A stretch of 35,020 bases of DNA from Chrysophaeum taylorii (taxonomy: Eukaryota; Sar; Pelagophyceae; Pelagomonadales; Pelagomonadaceae), in the NCBI GenBank assembly GCA_029834535.1, contig JAQMWT010000294.1, positions 1 through 35,020 on the forward strand. Direction: 5' to 3'. Shown here one piece after another: positions 19,220 through 27,573 of this stretch; positions within the stretch are counted from its first letter, which is position 1; each line of letters begins with the position of its first letter. Under the pieces are notes generated by a model. The model did no database searches. It worked only from the letters and a program-made list of their open reading frames with translations, and was not told where the DNA came from. A program made the translations under genes and the position numbers.

Positions 19220-19900
19220 ATTGCTGCCCTCGTCGTGAAACTCAGCCATGACATTCCCCGCCTTGAGCGCGTCGAGACACTCGGCGACCTCGTCCTCGTC
19301 GATCGGACCAGATGCCCACTTGCGCGGCGGTACGCACGCCCGAGGCGGCTCGACGACCCGATACCGCTGCTGCGCCGGGAACCGCCCGTCGAACGCGTCC
19401 TTCTCCAAGTTGAGCGCCGCGGGACCGTCTGGTGCGAAAGGCCCAAACAGCCTGCAGGCCTTGAAGTCCCACAAAAACAGTTTCGTCGTGTCGCGGATCC
19501 CCGCCTCCATCTCCGCCAACGTCTTCCCTCGGTTCGGCAACCCAAACACCCCAAGCTTGAGAACGTCGGCCCGCGTCTTCTTGTCGCACAGGAACATGTA
19601 CCCCGGCATCGGCTTTTCGCGCGCCTTCATCAGCGGCATCGGCTTTTCCCGCGCCTTCATCAGCGGCATCGGCTTTTCGCGCGCCTTCATCAGCGCCTCG
19701 ACCCCCTCGAGACCCACCTCGCTCATCTCGTGAGCGAATCGGCACCGCACACCCCACTGACACTTCCCCTTGCCGTCAAACTGTACGCGGCACGGCACGC
19801 GCGGCTCCAACTGCTTGGCGAAGTGCTTCTTCTCCACCGGCTTCTTTTTCACCTTCGTCTCAATCTCACCACCCGCCGGCGCTTCCTCCATGGCAGCCAT
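18527..19900 (-). CDS. CCCH zinc finger protein with two DCD domains
   Basis: A 457-residue frame from ATG 19900 to TAG 18527-18529. A zinc finger of form C-x9-C-x5-C-x3-H lies at C37, C47, C53 and H57 (KCQWGVRCRFAHE). Three exact tandem copies of LMKAREKPMP fill residues 70-99. A first DCD (development and cell death) domain follows at about 99-183: GYMFLCDKKTRADVLKLGVF, a central LFLWDF strand and FPAQQRYRV. A second DCD lies at about 332-413: GWIFVCNAKQEQEILSKRIF, SLFVYNCESRMVLGVF and FRAQVRFYV. An Asn run (227-237) and a basic/acidic linker lie between. DCD domains are known mainly from plant stress and cell-death proteins. CCCH fingers usually bind RNA. RNA-linked regulation is a reasonable inference, and the true function is unknown. 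It is convergent with the SAM-domain gene. Confidence 0.85.
19190..19222. repeat. (GTT)10-ATT triplet run coding for 11 Asn
   Basis: A nearly pure triplet run inside the DCD gene. On the coding strand it is AAC repeated, with one AAT. A shorter run of seven lies in the MutY gene at 30512-30532. Confidence 0.9.
19605..19694. repeat. Three 30-bp in-frame tandem units in the DCD gene
   Basis: Three units differ by only one synonymous base, so the expansion is recent. It encodes LMKAREKPMP three times, between the zinc finger and the first DCD domain. Confidence 0.92.
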
Positions 19901-21603
19901 ATGCTTTGTCGCGAAGCGACTCGAGGCAAGGGTATTTAATTTATTAGAGGTCGACTGATGACTGCTAAGTGTGGGGGGCGGTGCGTGTCAAGGGTTTTGT
20001 TGTTGTTTTTTTGGCACAAACGGGAGTTCTTTTCTTACTTTTCCGAATTAATTATTATGACTGACTCACTCCCAGAGTGCACAGAACGCAGCATAACAGT
20101 GATCGCCAACACATTCCGGCCGAGTGCGCCGTCGCCAACGGCTGCGGCTCCGCTTGAGACCTTGTCTGCCACCACGAGCTCACCGTTCCGTGGAGAACGA
20201 GATGATGGCTAGCTCACATCGAGCAGCTGTACGGCGTCACGCAATTCGAGTCGTACAGCCTCCTCAAGGACACGCGCGAAACGCGTGCATACAACGCACG
20301 CAGAGGACAAAGAGCCTATCTCGGCGTGTTCTTAGGTGACGAGAACTGCAAGGATGCCATCGATGCTACCACCGATTGATTATGCGCTGGCAGTATCGGC
20401 GCCTGGGGGTGGGACGGGGCGCATCACGGACAACGGTGAGGCAAGTTTCCAACGCTCGATATGGCTGGCGCTTTTGCAAGATCGCGTGAACATTGGGTGG
20501 TCGCACCTCATGCCGTGTCGCAATGCCACCGTAGTGCGCACGGGCGTCGCCGTCCGCACTACGACCCCCTTATGAGGAGGAGCCGCCTTCAGAGAGAAAA
20601 GGGAATATTAACACGCTCTCTTGTGGTGGTGCGGCGGCATCAATACATCTGCATTCCGAGGCAGAGCTGGCTGATCCGCGAGTTTTATTTTTTGTCCCCT
20701 GAAGAAGAAGATGAAGAAGAAGAAGAAGAAGAAGAATGTCTGCGAGGTTCGTCTTCGACCCTACTCTCACGAAACCGAGATGCCGCACCGCCGGGAGTGC
20801 GTCCGTCCACGAAAGAAGCCTTGCGTGCGCAGCAAGTTCGCCGCATACTATATGGCATTGCAATAAATAAGTAGACCGGCTGCAGCTCCAGGCCTCTTGT
20901 AGACTGCTGCCTTCGAGGGGCCAAGGTTTGTGGCGAACCACGCGGGCACTGCTTCCTGCGTCGCGCTGGCCCTCGTGAGTTGTGACATCCTCAAAGATTT
21001 TGGCGACTCCAGCGGAAGATCGACAGCAACCTACCTCGCGTCGCTGAGGTCAGCTGAATGCGACGCCGACCGCCGCAAGTATTTTTCTGTTTTGTTCTTA
21101 AGGCACGTTCCACCATGACCCTGCACACTAAAATCCCCCGTCAAACTGTACCGACCGAGCTACGCCGCGCCCGAGAAGACCTCCCGAGGGACCATTTCCC
21201 GTCGAGAGTGGCTTTGGGAGCACCTGTAGGGCTGCGAGGTGTCTTGTCGAAGTTGGCGGCTTTATGGGTAGCGTACTAGGGCGTCTTGATGTCGTTTTAC
21301 GTCGCGATACAATTGTAGTGGCGCCGAGACCGCGCCATCCACGAGTCCCGACGTGGAGGTGCATCCGCGGTCAGAGGGCTCCACCGCACGCGAACTACAA
21401 CAGCGAATTTGGGGTCGATTTAACCCCCGAGGCGCCCTCGGAAGCTCCTTAACTCATAGTAGCTACTAATACTTACCAGAAACGCCACAGCGATCCGAAC
21501 GCATGCGGATGGGGAGTGCGGGGGGGGCGACTCTGTCTGTCGATTCCGGTCTCGGGTTGGTGGGGTTTCGGCTGTGGGAGCTTTCGCCGAACTCTCCGAA
21601 CGA
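19901..21603. other. Intergenic region of 1.7 kb, no gene supported
   Basis: This should hold the divergent promoters of the DCD gene and the CPBP gene. A 57-codon open frame at 20206-20379 (+) reads YGVTQFESYSLLKDTRETRA and looks protein-like. A 69-codon frame ends at 21118 (+) with SSGRSTATYLASLRSAECDA. Neither has a clear start or a family I recognise, so both may be gene or transposon relics. A (GAA)n run lies at 20701-20735. GC content is lower and more mixed than in the flanking genes. Confidence 0.5.
20701..20735. repeat. (GAA)n microsatellite
   Basis: GAA triplets with a single GAT interruption. Confidence 0.9.
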
Positions 21604-22788
21604 ATGCGGGTTATGATGGAAAGCGAGTTAAAAGGACAATCCGGCACCGGAACACACAACAAAAAAAAACCGCGCAAGAGAATGCCCCCAAGGAGCTCGC
21701 GGCGGGATGAGTGTGTGTGGCAGCGGACACTGGACGTGGTGGTGCATTTGAACGCGCTGCTTCCATGCGCCGTCGTATACTGGACGCTCGCCGTGGCCGA
21801 GTCGGCGTGGCTGGCCGTGGTGTTGTACGAGTCGATTTGTTTGGTCGGCGTGCCGATGCTGACGCTCGCCGCGAGGGGCCACGCGAAGAGCGCGGTATTG
21901 GTGCGGCTGCGGCCGCTCGTCCACTCGCTCGTGCGGCCCCAGGAGTGGCGGCGATGCGCTTTGGTGACGACGGGCTCGCTGTGCGTGTTTGGGTTTGGAG
22001 GATTCGCGACGTATCTGGCGGCGTGTCAGCGCGAGTTCGACCAAACGGGGGTTTCGGCTGCTATTCGGTACCACTCGGACGAGACGGGGCTCGGGGTCGG
22101 GTCGCCGGCAAAATTGGTCGCCCTGGTCCTTCTGGGGGTGTGGTTCTGCACGGTGAATCCGGTCCTGGAAGAACTATTTTGGCGAGGGTACGTGTACGCC
22201 GAGCTCGGCCGCATGTTCAAGCCGCGGGCCGAGCCTTTTTCCGAAGAAAAGCGAGACTACGGGAGCAGCGCGCTCCTCCCGACGACCGACCAGTCGATGC
22301 TGTCGCGGTGGCTCACGAGCGCTTACTTCGCGTCTTTCCACGCCGTCGTCGTCGCCGTCTTTGTCAATTGGATCGCCGCCGCGGTGACCTTCGCCTTCCT
22401 CGCCATCACCTCGCGCATCTGGATCTGGCTCGCCGAGCGCCCGCCCTTTGGGTTTCCGTTTGTTGTTGCCTTCCACGCGGGCGCCGACGTCGCCGTCGTC
22501 CTCGTCTTCTCCGCGTGCGATTTTGGCTGGGCCAAGCACGCCGCCTTCGTCGCCGCCCTCGTTGCCTCGATCGTCCTCACGCTCATCGGGGGGGGCCTAC
22601 TCGCGATCGCCTGGCGTCACGAGGCGGACTGCTGCCTTCCTCGCGCGGCAGACCCCGACTACTACTTCGCCGACTCCCCGCTCCACCTCCTCCTAAGCTC
22701 GCCCACGACGGGGAGACCCGCCTTTCTCCAGCCCACGGCCGCCGGAGACTCGGCAGCTGCCGCCGCCGCCGCCGCGGAGATCGCATGA
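21604..22788 (+). CDS. CPBP (CAAX protease/bacteriocin-processing) family membrane protease
   Basis: A 394-residue frame. ATG 21604 is the first in-frame ATG; ATGs at 21613 and 21616 are alternatives. A basic N terminus (KKKPRKR) precedes several hydrophobic segments (about 48-68, 70-90, 119-139, 171-183, 240-262, 286-302, 312-335). The three family motifs are present: E189-E190-x3-R194 (NPVLEELFWRG), F242-x3-H246 (YFASFHAVVV) and H291-x3-D295 (AFHAGADVAVV). These form the metal-binding site of CPBP/Rce1-type intramembrane proteases (PF02517), so it is probably catalytically competent. In eukaryotes Rce1 trims prenylated CAAX proteins in the ER, and chloroplast CPBP proteins also exist. The compartment cannot be read from this N terminus. 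An Ala run ends the protein. Its stop is 28 bp from that of the convergent gene. Confidence 0.8.
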   Translation: MRVMMESELKGQSGTGTHNKKKPRKRMPPRSSRRDECVWQRTLDVVVHLNALLPCAVVYWTLAVAESAWLAVVLYESICLVGVPMLTLAARGHAKSAVLVRLRPLVHSLVRPQEWRRCALVTTGSLCVFGFGGFATYLAACQREFDQTGVSAAIRYHSDETGLGVGSPAKLVALVLLGVWFCTVNPVLEELFWRGYVYAELGRMFKPRAEPFSEEKRDYGSSALLPTTDQSMLSRWLTSAYFASFHAVVVAVFVNWIAAAVTFAFLAITSRIWIWLAERPPFGFPFVVAFHAGADVAVVLVFSACDFGWAKHAAFVAALVASIVLTLIGGGLLAIAWRHEADCCLPRAADPDYYFADSPLHLLLSSPTTGRPAFLQPTAAGDSAAAAAAAAEIA

Positions 22789-22816
22789 TGTCGTAGATTG
22801 ATTAAATTATTATCGT

Positions 22817-23299
22817 TCATTTTGGCACTTTCTTCGTGGACATGCCCCACTCCTTCCGAATAGCGGCGAGTTTCCGGTCGTGCTTTTGGGGTGGGAGGCG
22901 TTGCGCCTCGAGGTTTTTCACTTGCTTGACGTACGCCCGGTAAGCGCTCACCGGGAGGTCGTCTTCCTCGCTCGCGTCGAACACGAGTCGTTTGTTGTCG
23001 TTGTAATCCTTCTTGGCCTTCTTGCGCTCGGCCTTCTTGTCGAGGGCCGCCTGGACGAGCGAAGCGAGCTCGTCGACGGGTGTGTACTCGCACTCCTCGA
23101 TCGGGGGTGCGCCATTGGGATTGGCCTTGACGCCGAAGTAAAACACGCAATTGTAGCTTTCTTCCTCCTCGGGCGGGATGAACTCTTCCACCTTGACGAC
23201 CTCCCATTCCTTGTTTCCCTCGAAAAACCGCTTTCCGGCCTCGAAAAAAGACGCGTCCACCGTTGCACTCTTCTTCTTCTTCCTCCCTCGAGGAGGCAT
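22817..23299 (-). CDS. Small charged protein, unrecognised
   Basis: A 160-residue frame from ATG 23299 to TGA 22817-22819. It opens with a basic patch (MPPRGRKKKKSATVD), then an aromatic/acidic core (KEWEVVKVEEFIPPEEE, YNCVFYFGVKANPNGAPP) and a YTPVDELASLVQAALDK helix. A Lys-rich coiled stretch (KKAERKKAKKDYNDNKR) and a basic C-terminal tail follow. There is no signal peptide or membrane segment. The W-E-V-V-K-V strand followed by Y-x-F-x-V could be a small beta domain of chromo or Tudor type, but I cannot support that. The basic N terminus would suit a nuclear protein. It is convergent with the CPBP gene and 117 bp downstream of the trefoil-like gene. Confidence 0.65.
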   Translation of the reverse strand: MPPRGRKKKKSATVDASFFEAGKRFFEGNKEWEVVKVEEFIPPEEEESYNCVFYFGVKANPNGAPPIEECEYTPVDELASLVQAALDKKAERKKAKKDYNDNKRLVFDASEEDDLPVSAYRAYVKQVKNLEAQRLPPQKHDRKLAAIRKEWGMSTKKVPK

Positions 23300-23416
23300 C
23301 GTCGCTTTGTTGGTGATTTAAGTATTGTTGAGTATATCTTTCAGGGAAACCGAAAGGGGGGGGGCGAATGGGACGGGGGACACCGACACCGACACCGACG
23401 CCAGAGGAGACGACGT

Positions 23417-24776
23417 CTACAACTCGGAGGGAGTAGCGTACGAGGTGCGTGCGTTCTGCTGGGCGCGGCGCTCGTATCGTCTCGCCTGCTGCTCGGCTTC
23501 GAGCTTTGCCTGTTCCTCGCGAGCCGCCGCCTCCTTGAGCGCTTGCGCGAGCCTGTAGTTGTCGTCGATGGCGGGCAGGGTCGACAACAAAAAGCAACAA
23601 AGTAGCATCAACAAAAGATGGGGGATCAGCGACTTGAAGAAAGCTCATTACATGGTTGCAGTTCAAGAACACGGACCAAGTCATGACATCATTTCCTCCA
23701 CCACCACACGCGCCAACAACAGTTTTTTCGCACAACTGGAGGAGGAACACGAGAAAAACGCACGCGTCTGAACCGTCGGAATCGAGGGTCAAGGTGAGGT
23801 GCTCGAAGATGTTCATGTTGCACTTGTGGAGCTTTCCAGAGGAATCGTAGGCCGAGCGGGCGAGGCACTTGCCCGTGAGGATGCAGTCGCCGTTGCGGCA
23901 GAGGCGACCGCGCGTGACACCCCAGAGCTTGGCACCCGACGCCGAGCACGAGCCGAGACCGACGTCGTCGTTGCGGAGCTCGACGAGGCAGGCCGACTGG
24001 TTGTAGAACTTGAACAGCGAGGTCTCGGGCCTCCCGCCGCGGTTGAAGCGGAGGCCGATGCCCCAACGGAGAGTCTTGTCTTCGTCCGAGCACGCGCGGA
24101 ATCGATTGCCGTCGTAGCAGTTGACGCCGTCGGCCGCCTGGAACAGGAAGCCCGAGTTCGCGACGTTCGAGGCCGTCAGCTCGAGAGGCGTGTGTCCGCG
24201 CTTCTCGCAGCTCATCACAGAGACCGTGTTGGCCAGCGCGCCGCGCGGGACCTTCTCTTTCTGGGCATTTTCCTCGCCGGCGAGCGCTCGCGCGAGGCGC
24301 GCCGTGCGAGACCACAGCGACGAGTCGCGCACTACGCAGTCGCGCTTGCGGTTTGTCGTCAGCGCGACGCTCGCGACAGCGTCTTCGTTCTGCTTGGCCG
24401 TGTACCGACGAGCGTTGGAGTGCAACATCTCCCACGACTGCGCCGTCTTGACGCGCGCGCAGTCGCCGCCTCCGAGAATAGTCCGGCCGTAGGCCGACCG
24501 GGTGACGAGGCACGCCCTCTTTTGCACGGGCTCGAGCACCATCGTGAGCGACCGCCGCGTCGAGCCGCGCCCGAACAACTTTGCTAACCAACTCCCCTCG
24601 CGCTGGAGGTACATGAACAGCGCGTCATCGTCGCAAGCCCCGAACGTTCCCAGCTCCGTAAGACAGGTCTGGTCCGAGGGATCGATGATCCAGTAGGCTT
24701 CGGCATCGCGGATCAGCCCGTCGTGGCCCGAGGCCGCTTCAGCGAGCACCGCCAACAACAGCAACCGACCGAGCAT
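23417..24776 (-). CDS. Secreted Cys-rich protein, beta-trefoil-like, one intron
   Basis: Exon 1 runs 24776-23764 and exon 2 runs 23552-23417, 382 residues in all. The start is ATG 24776 and is followed by a signal peptide (MLGRLLLLAVLAEAASG). The mature part has recurring pieces with a Cys pair and a C-L/V-V start: ACLVTRSAYG, DCVVRDSSLW, NCYDGNRFRAC, ACLVELRNDDVGLGSC, then KLWGVTRGRL. This resembles ricin-B-type beta-trefoil repeats, so a carbohydrate-binding or wall-associated role is possible but unproved. Without splicing the frame would run on through intron sequence and across the next gene. With the GTGCGT donor and CTACAG acceptor the reading passes in frame into a charged helix (LAQALKEAAAREEQAKLEAE) and stops at TAG 23417. 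The helical tail may form a coiled coil. Confidence 0.7.
23553..23763 (-). other. Intron, 211 bp
   Basis: Donor GTGCGT at 23763 and acceptor CTACAG ending at 23553, preceded by a T-rich stretch on the minus strand. It interrupts an Ala codon after two bases. The downstream frame is recovered exactly. Confidence 0.7.
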
Positions 24777-24985
24777 AACGTGGCGCAGCCTTCGCTGAGT
24801 CGATTCAGTCGATCGCTGTTCAACCAGAGCATGCTAACCCTCGCAAACCAACAGCAACAACCAACCAATCGTCAGTGCGTCGTCACCAACCAACCAACAA
24901 ACCAACCGCCGCAGGAAGAGCCTGATTTGGGGCGTGGGAGCGCCAAAGACCACACACTCGAAAGAAGAATGAGGGGAATAAAGAA

Positions 24986-24999
24986 GGGGGGGGGGGGGG
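24986..24999. repeat. Run of 14 G
   Basis: Homopolymer between the 3' end of the TBP gene and the start region of the trefoil-like gene. It may be length-variable or mis-assembled. Confidence 0.9.
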
Positions 25000-25008
25000 T
25001 TTGAATGA

Positions 25009-25737
25009 TCACGAAGAGGGGGCGGCCGAAGTCCATGCCGGTGCCGCCGGTAGTGCGGGGACTACCAGGTCGGCAGGGGTACGACGTTGTTGAGTCGCGG
25101 CGTCGTCCGTCGTCGCAGGCGGCGGCAGCGGTAACTCCGGCCGGTGGGGACGGGTCTCCTTCTTGAACTCGCACAAGAGGGGGTAGATTTTGTCGAAGGC
25201 CGTGTGGAGGTGGTCGAGCGCCTTGCCGCCGGTGATGACCAAGCGGCCGGAAACAAAGATTAAGAGGACTGTCTTGGGGTTGACGAGGCGATAGATCAAG
25301 CCTGGAAACAGTTCGGGTTCGTAGGAAGAAAACTTAGCGTGCGCGTAGGCCAGGGCTTCGAGTCGAATAGGAAACCCGACGTCGGCCGTAGAGACCATAT
25401 TTTGGATTTTGAATTCCGAGAACTTTGGGGCATACCCGAGCTTCTTCACAATCGCGGCCAACTTGCGCGCCCCCGTTCGCGCCAGCATCTCGGACTTGGA
25501 GCCCGTGACCACCATTTTTCCCGTGGAAAAAAGGAGCGACGTACATCGAGGTTCGCGAATGCGCATGATAACGGCGGCGAACTTTTTAGGATTGTACTCG
25601 GCGTTGCGAGCGGCGCACGCGATCTGCTTGAGGTCTAGGGGGCACCGCAGGTTCACCGTGGCGACCACGTTCTGGACCACCACGGTCGCCCCCGACGGGT
25701 GACTCCACGGCTCGGTATCGGCAAGAGCTTCCTCCAT
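25009..25737 (-). CDS. TBP: TATA-box binding protein with C-terminal tail
   Basis: A 242-residue frame from ATG 25737 to TGA 25009-25011. The saddle is complete. The first repeat spans about 18-100 ([43 protein letters not shown]). The second spans about 108-192 ([51 protein letters not shown]). The four intercalating Phe residues that bend TATA DNA are all present (F53, F70, F144, F161), with the usual 17-residue spacing in each repeat. It nucleates transcription by RNA polymerases I, II and III in the nucleus. The N-terminal region is very short (17 residues), and a Pro/Ala/Thr-rich tail of about 48 residues follows the core, which normally ends the protein. It is divergent from COX5B, with only 62 bp between start codons. 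Confidence 0.95.
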   Translation of the reverse strand: MEEALADTEPWSHPSGATVVVQNVVATVNLRCPLDLKQIACAARNAEYNPKKFAAVIMRIREPRCTSLLFSTGKMVVTGSKSEMLARTGARKLAAIVKKLGYAPKFSEFKIQNMVSTADVGFPIRLEALAYAHAKFSSYEPELFPGLIYRLVNPKTVLLIFVSGRLVITGGKALDHLHTAFDKIYPLLCEFKKETRPHRPELPLPPPATTDDAATQQRRTPADLVVPALPAAPAWTSAAPSS

Positions 25738-25799
25738 GAAATGAAAAGGAGGATAAAATTCCGGTGCGTGGTCCGTTGCAACGTAGAGGAGCGAAAATC
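25738..25799. promoter_or_regulatory. Shared promoter interval of TBP and COX5B
   Basis: The 62 bp between the two start codons must hold both 5' untranslated regions, or the core promoters must extend into coding sequence. It contains an AT-rich GGATAAAATT in the middle. No further element can be named. Confidence 0.5.
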
Positions 25800-26171
25800 A
25801 TGCTTGTGCGCGCCCTGTGTCGTCGAGGCCTCCAGCAGAGGGCGCGGCCATTATTCGTGCGGCCCGTGCGGGGCTTCGCCGCCTACGACGGTAAGATCCC
25901 CAGCGACATGGAGCAACAGACGGGCCGCCGCCTCCAAGAGCTCGAGGCCGAGCAGCGCGGCGAGGTGGCCTTCAACCGCGATCCAATCGTTCCGCCCCCC
26001 GAACAGGGTACCAAGACCAACCCGATCCTCGTCCCCTCGGCCTTCGAGGAACGCGTCGTCGGCTACGAAGACCCGGACGTCGGCCAGCTCGTCTGGTTTA
26101 CCCTTGCCAAAGGCCCCATCCACTACGTCCCTGACATCGACCTCTACTTCAAGCTTTACCCTGTCGCCTAA
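25800..26171 (+). CDS. COX5B: Cytochrome c oxidase subunit Vb (COX5B), zinc ligands missing
   Basis: A 123-residue frame. ATG 25800 is preferred over the in-frame ATG at 25764 because it begins a typical mitochondrial presequence (MLVRALCRRGLQQRARPLFV, then RPVRGFAAYDG). The mature protein matches the nuclear-encoded Vb (yeast Cox4) layout, with GTKTNPILVPS before the folded end and then RVVGYEDPDVGQLVWFTLAK and a final YFKLYPV. The family normally binds structural zinc through four Cys at two C-x(1-2)-C-like sites flanking the V-W-F-x-L-x-K-G strand. Here those positions read Y/D and V/I, and the mature protein has no Cys at all. It acts on the matrix side of complex IV. Paired head to head with TBP. 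Confidence 0.85.
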   Translation: MLVRALCRRGLQQRARPLFVRPVRGFAAYDGKIPSDMEQQTGRRLQELEAEQRGEVAFNRDPIVPPPEQGTKTNPILVPSAFEERVVGYEDPDVGQLVWFTLAKGPIHYVPDIDLYFKLYPVA

Positions 26172-26410
26172 TCGTCGTGGTCTAGGCGCGATCTCGCGGA
26201 CACGGTGTCTGTCTGTCGGCGGCGGAGAGCCTCTTTCCTCGGCTTCTCTGGTAGCATGTCGTTTTAATTATTACTGGCCCGCGACGGTTGATGATGGTGA
26301 TGATCGATGATGATGCACCGTGAGGTGGGTGTATAACCCTCGCAAATGTCTGTCGCGTCAGGTCGATCCGAAAAAGTCGCGACGACAATCGACCAACCAA
26401 TAGGAGGATT

Positions 26411-27565
26411 ATGATGTTCGTCAACAAGATAGTTGCGGTTCTCAAGCGAAACGCGACGCTCGTCGCGACCTTGGTGTTGACCGCGCTCGCAGCCATCCGG
26501 CCCGAGCCCGCCGCACGGTACTACAGCACGCTCAGCCTCCCGCTCATAATTACCCTGTTTGCCTGCCTCGGACTCTCGCTGGACCTCAATGAACTCCGGA
26601 ACGCGACCGTCGCCCTCAAGGTCCACGCCTCAATCCAGACGTTCTCGCTCGTTGCGACGCCGTGGGCGTTCTACGCGGTATGCTACAAGACGGGCCTCGC
26701 GAGGGCGGTTCTCGGAAAGTTCGCGACGGGGACGATGGCAACGGCATGCTTGCCAACGACCACAAACACCAACGTGATTTTCACGGAGCAGGCGAGCGGG
26801 GACGTGAGCGTTGCGGCGATCAACGCAGCCGTCGGAAACTTGATGGGCGCGTTGGTCGCGCCGCTGACGGCGGCCGCGACGGTCGGCGGAAGCTCGGCCG
26901 CCGGACCCTCGGCATTGTTTGGGCTTGCAGTGAAAATCATCGCCCCCTTCGTCTGTGGGATCGCGACGCAGCTCCTCATCAAGCGGAGACTTACGTTCTT
27001 GAGGTCCGTATCGTCCTATTTCCTCGTCGCGTTCCTTTACCTTATTTTCTGCGACGCCTTTGCGACGGGCTCGAGCATCAACCCCCTCTCGGTATTCAAG
27101 TTGTGCGTCTTTATGTTCCTATTCCACGTCCTACTGTTGGGCACCGCGTGGCGTCTGTCGGGGATGGTCGATCCAAAGCCCGAGCGCCGCGTCGCGTTCG
27201 TCGTATGCGCAACCCAGAAGACCGAGAGCCTGGGGGTTGCGATTGTCTCATCGCTCTTCGACGACGACGACGACTTGGCTGACTACACTCTCCCCGTCGT
27301 CGTGTATCACACGATCCAGATGTTTTGCGCGGCGTCCCTCGTCCCGACTCTCAAACGTCTCGTCGACAATACGGGGGGTGACGACGACGACGTCGAGGAT
27401 GATATCCACGGCGCAAAAGTCCCCTCTACCACGCCCGTAGTAGTAAATAACGGCGACCCCGACAATGCGCGTCCCCTCCTGCGGACGCGCGACGGCAACC
27501 TCGACGTCGTGAGCAACCTCGACGTCGAGAGCGAACACAAAGCGGAAGGTGACGTCGTCGTTTAA
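26411..27565 (+). CDS. SLC10A7: SLC10A7-type bile acid:sodium symporter family transporter
   Basis: A 384-residue single-exon frame from ATG 26411. About ten hydrophobic segments span residues 15-315. Family landmarks are the crossover CLPTTTNTNVIFTEQASGD, with AAINAAVGNLMGALVAPLTA after it (residues 113-155), and ATQKTESLGVAIVSSLF with LPVVVYHTIQMF (267-304). These match the SBF-like (PF13593) branch containing SLC10A7, RCH1 and bacterial homologues rather than classical bile acid carriers. The branch is linked to calcium homeostasis and Golgi glycosylation. The substrate here is unknown. A cytosolic acidic tail follows the last membrane segment (TGGDDDDVEDD and onward, about 65 residues). 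The stop is 8 bp from that of the convergent gene. Confidence 0.85.
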   Translation: MMFVNKIVAVLKRNATLVATLVLTALAAIRPEPAARYYSTLSLPLIITLFACLGLSLDLNELRNATVALKVHASIQTFSLVATPWAFYAVCYKTGLARAVLGKFATGTMATACLPTTTNTNVIFTEQASGDVSVAAINAAVGNLMGALVAPLTAAATVGGSSAAGPSALFGLAVKIIAPFVCGIATQLLIKRRLTFLRSVSSYFLVAFLYLIFCDAFATGSSINPLSVFKLCVFMFLFHVLLLGTAWRLSGMVDPKPERRVAFVVCATQKTESLGVAIVSSLFDDDDDLADYTLPVVVYHTIQMFCAASLVPTLKRLVDNTGGDDDDVEDDIHGAKVPSTTPVVVNNGDPDNARPLLRTRDGNLDVVSNLDVESEHKAEGDVVV

Positions 27566-27573
27566 TATCGTAC

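Noticed and set aside
20206..20379. 57-codon frame that faintly resembles the end of a copia integrase
   Set aside because: The resemblance is a few residues only, and no neighbouring pol sequence supports it.
22662..23763. Continuation of the trefoil-like protein through the intron to 704 codons
   Set aside because: It would run over the intron and antisense or out-of-frame across the next gene. The spliced form gives a short coherent helix and stop.
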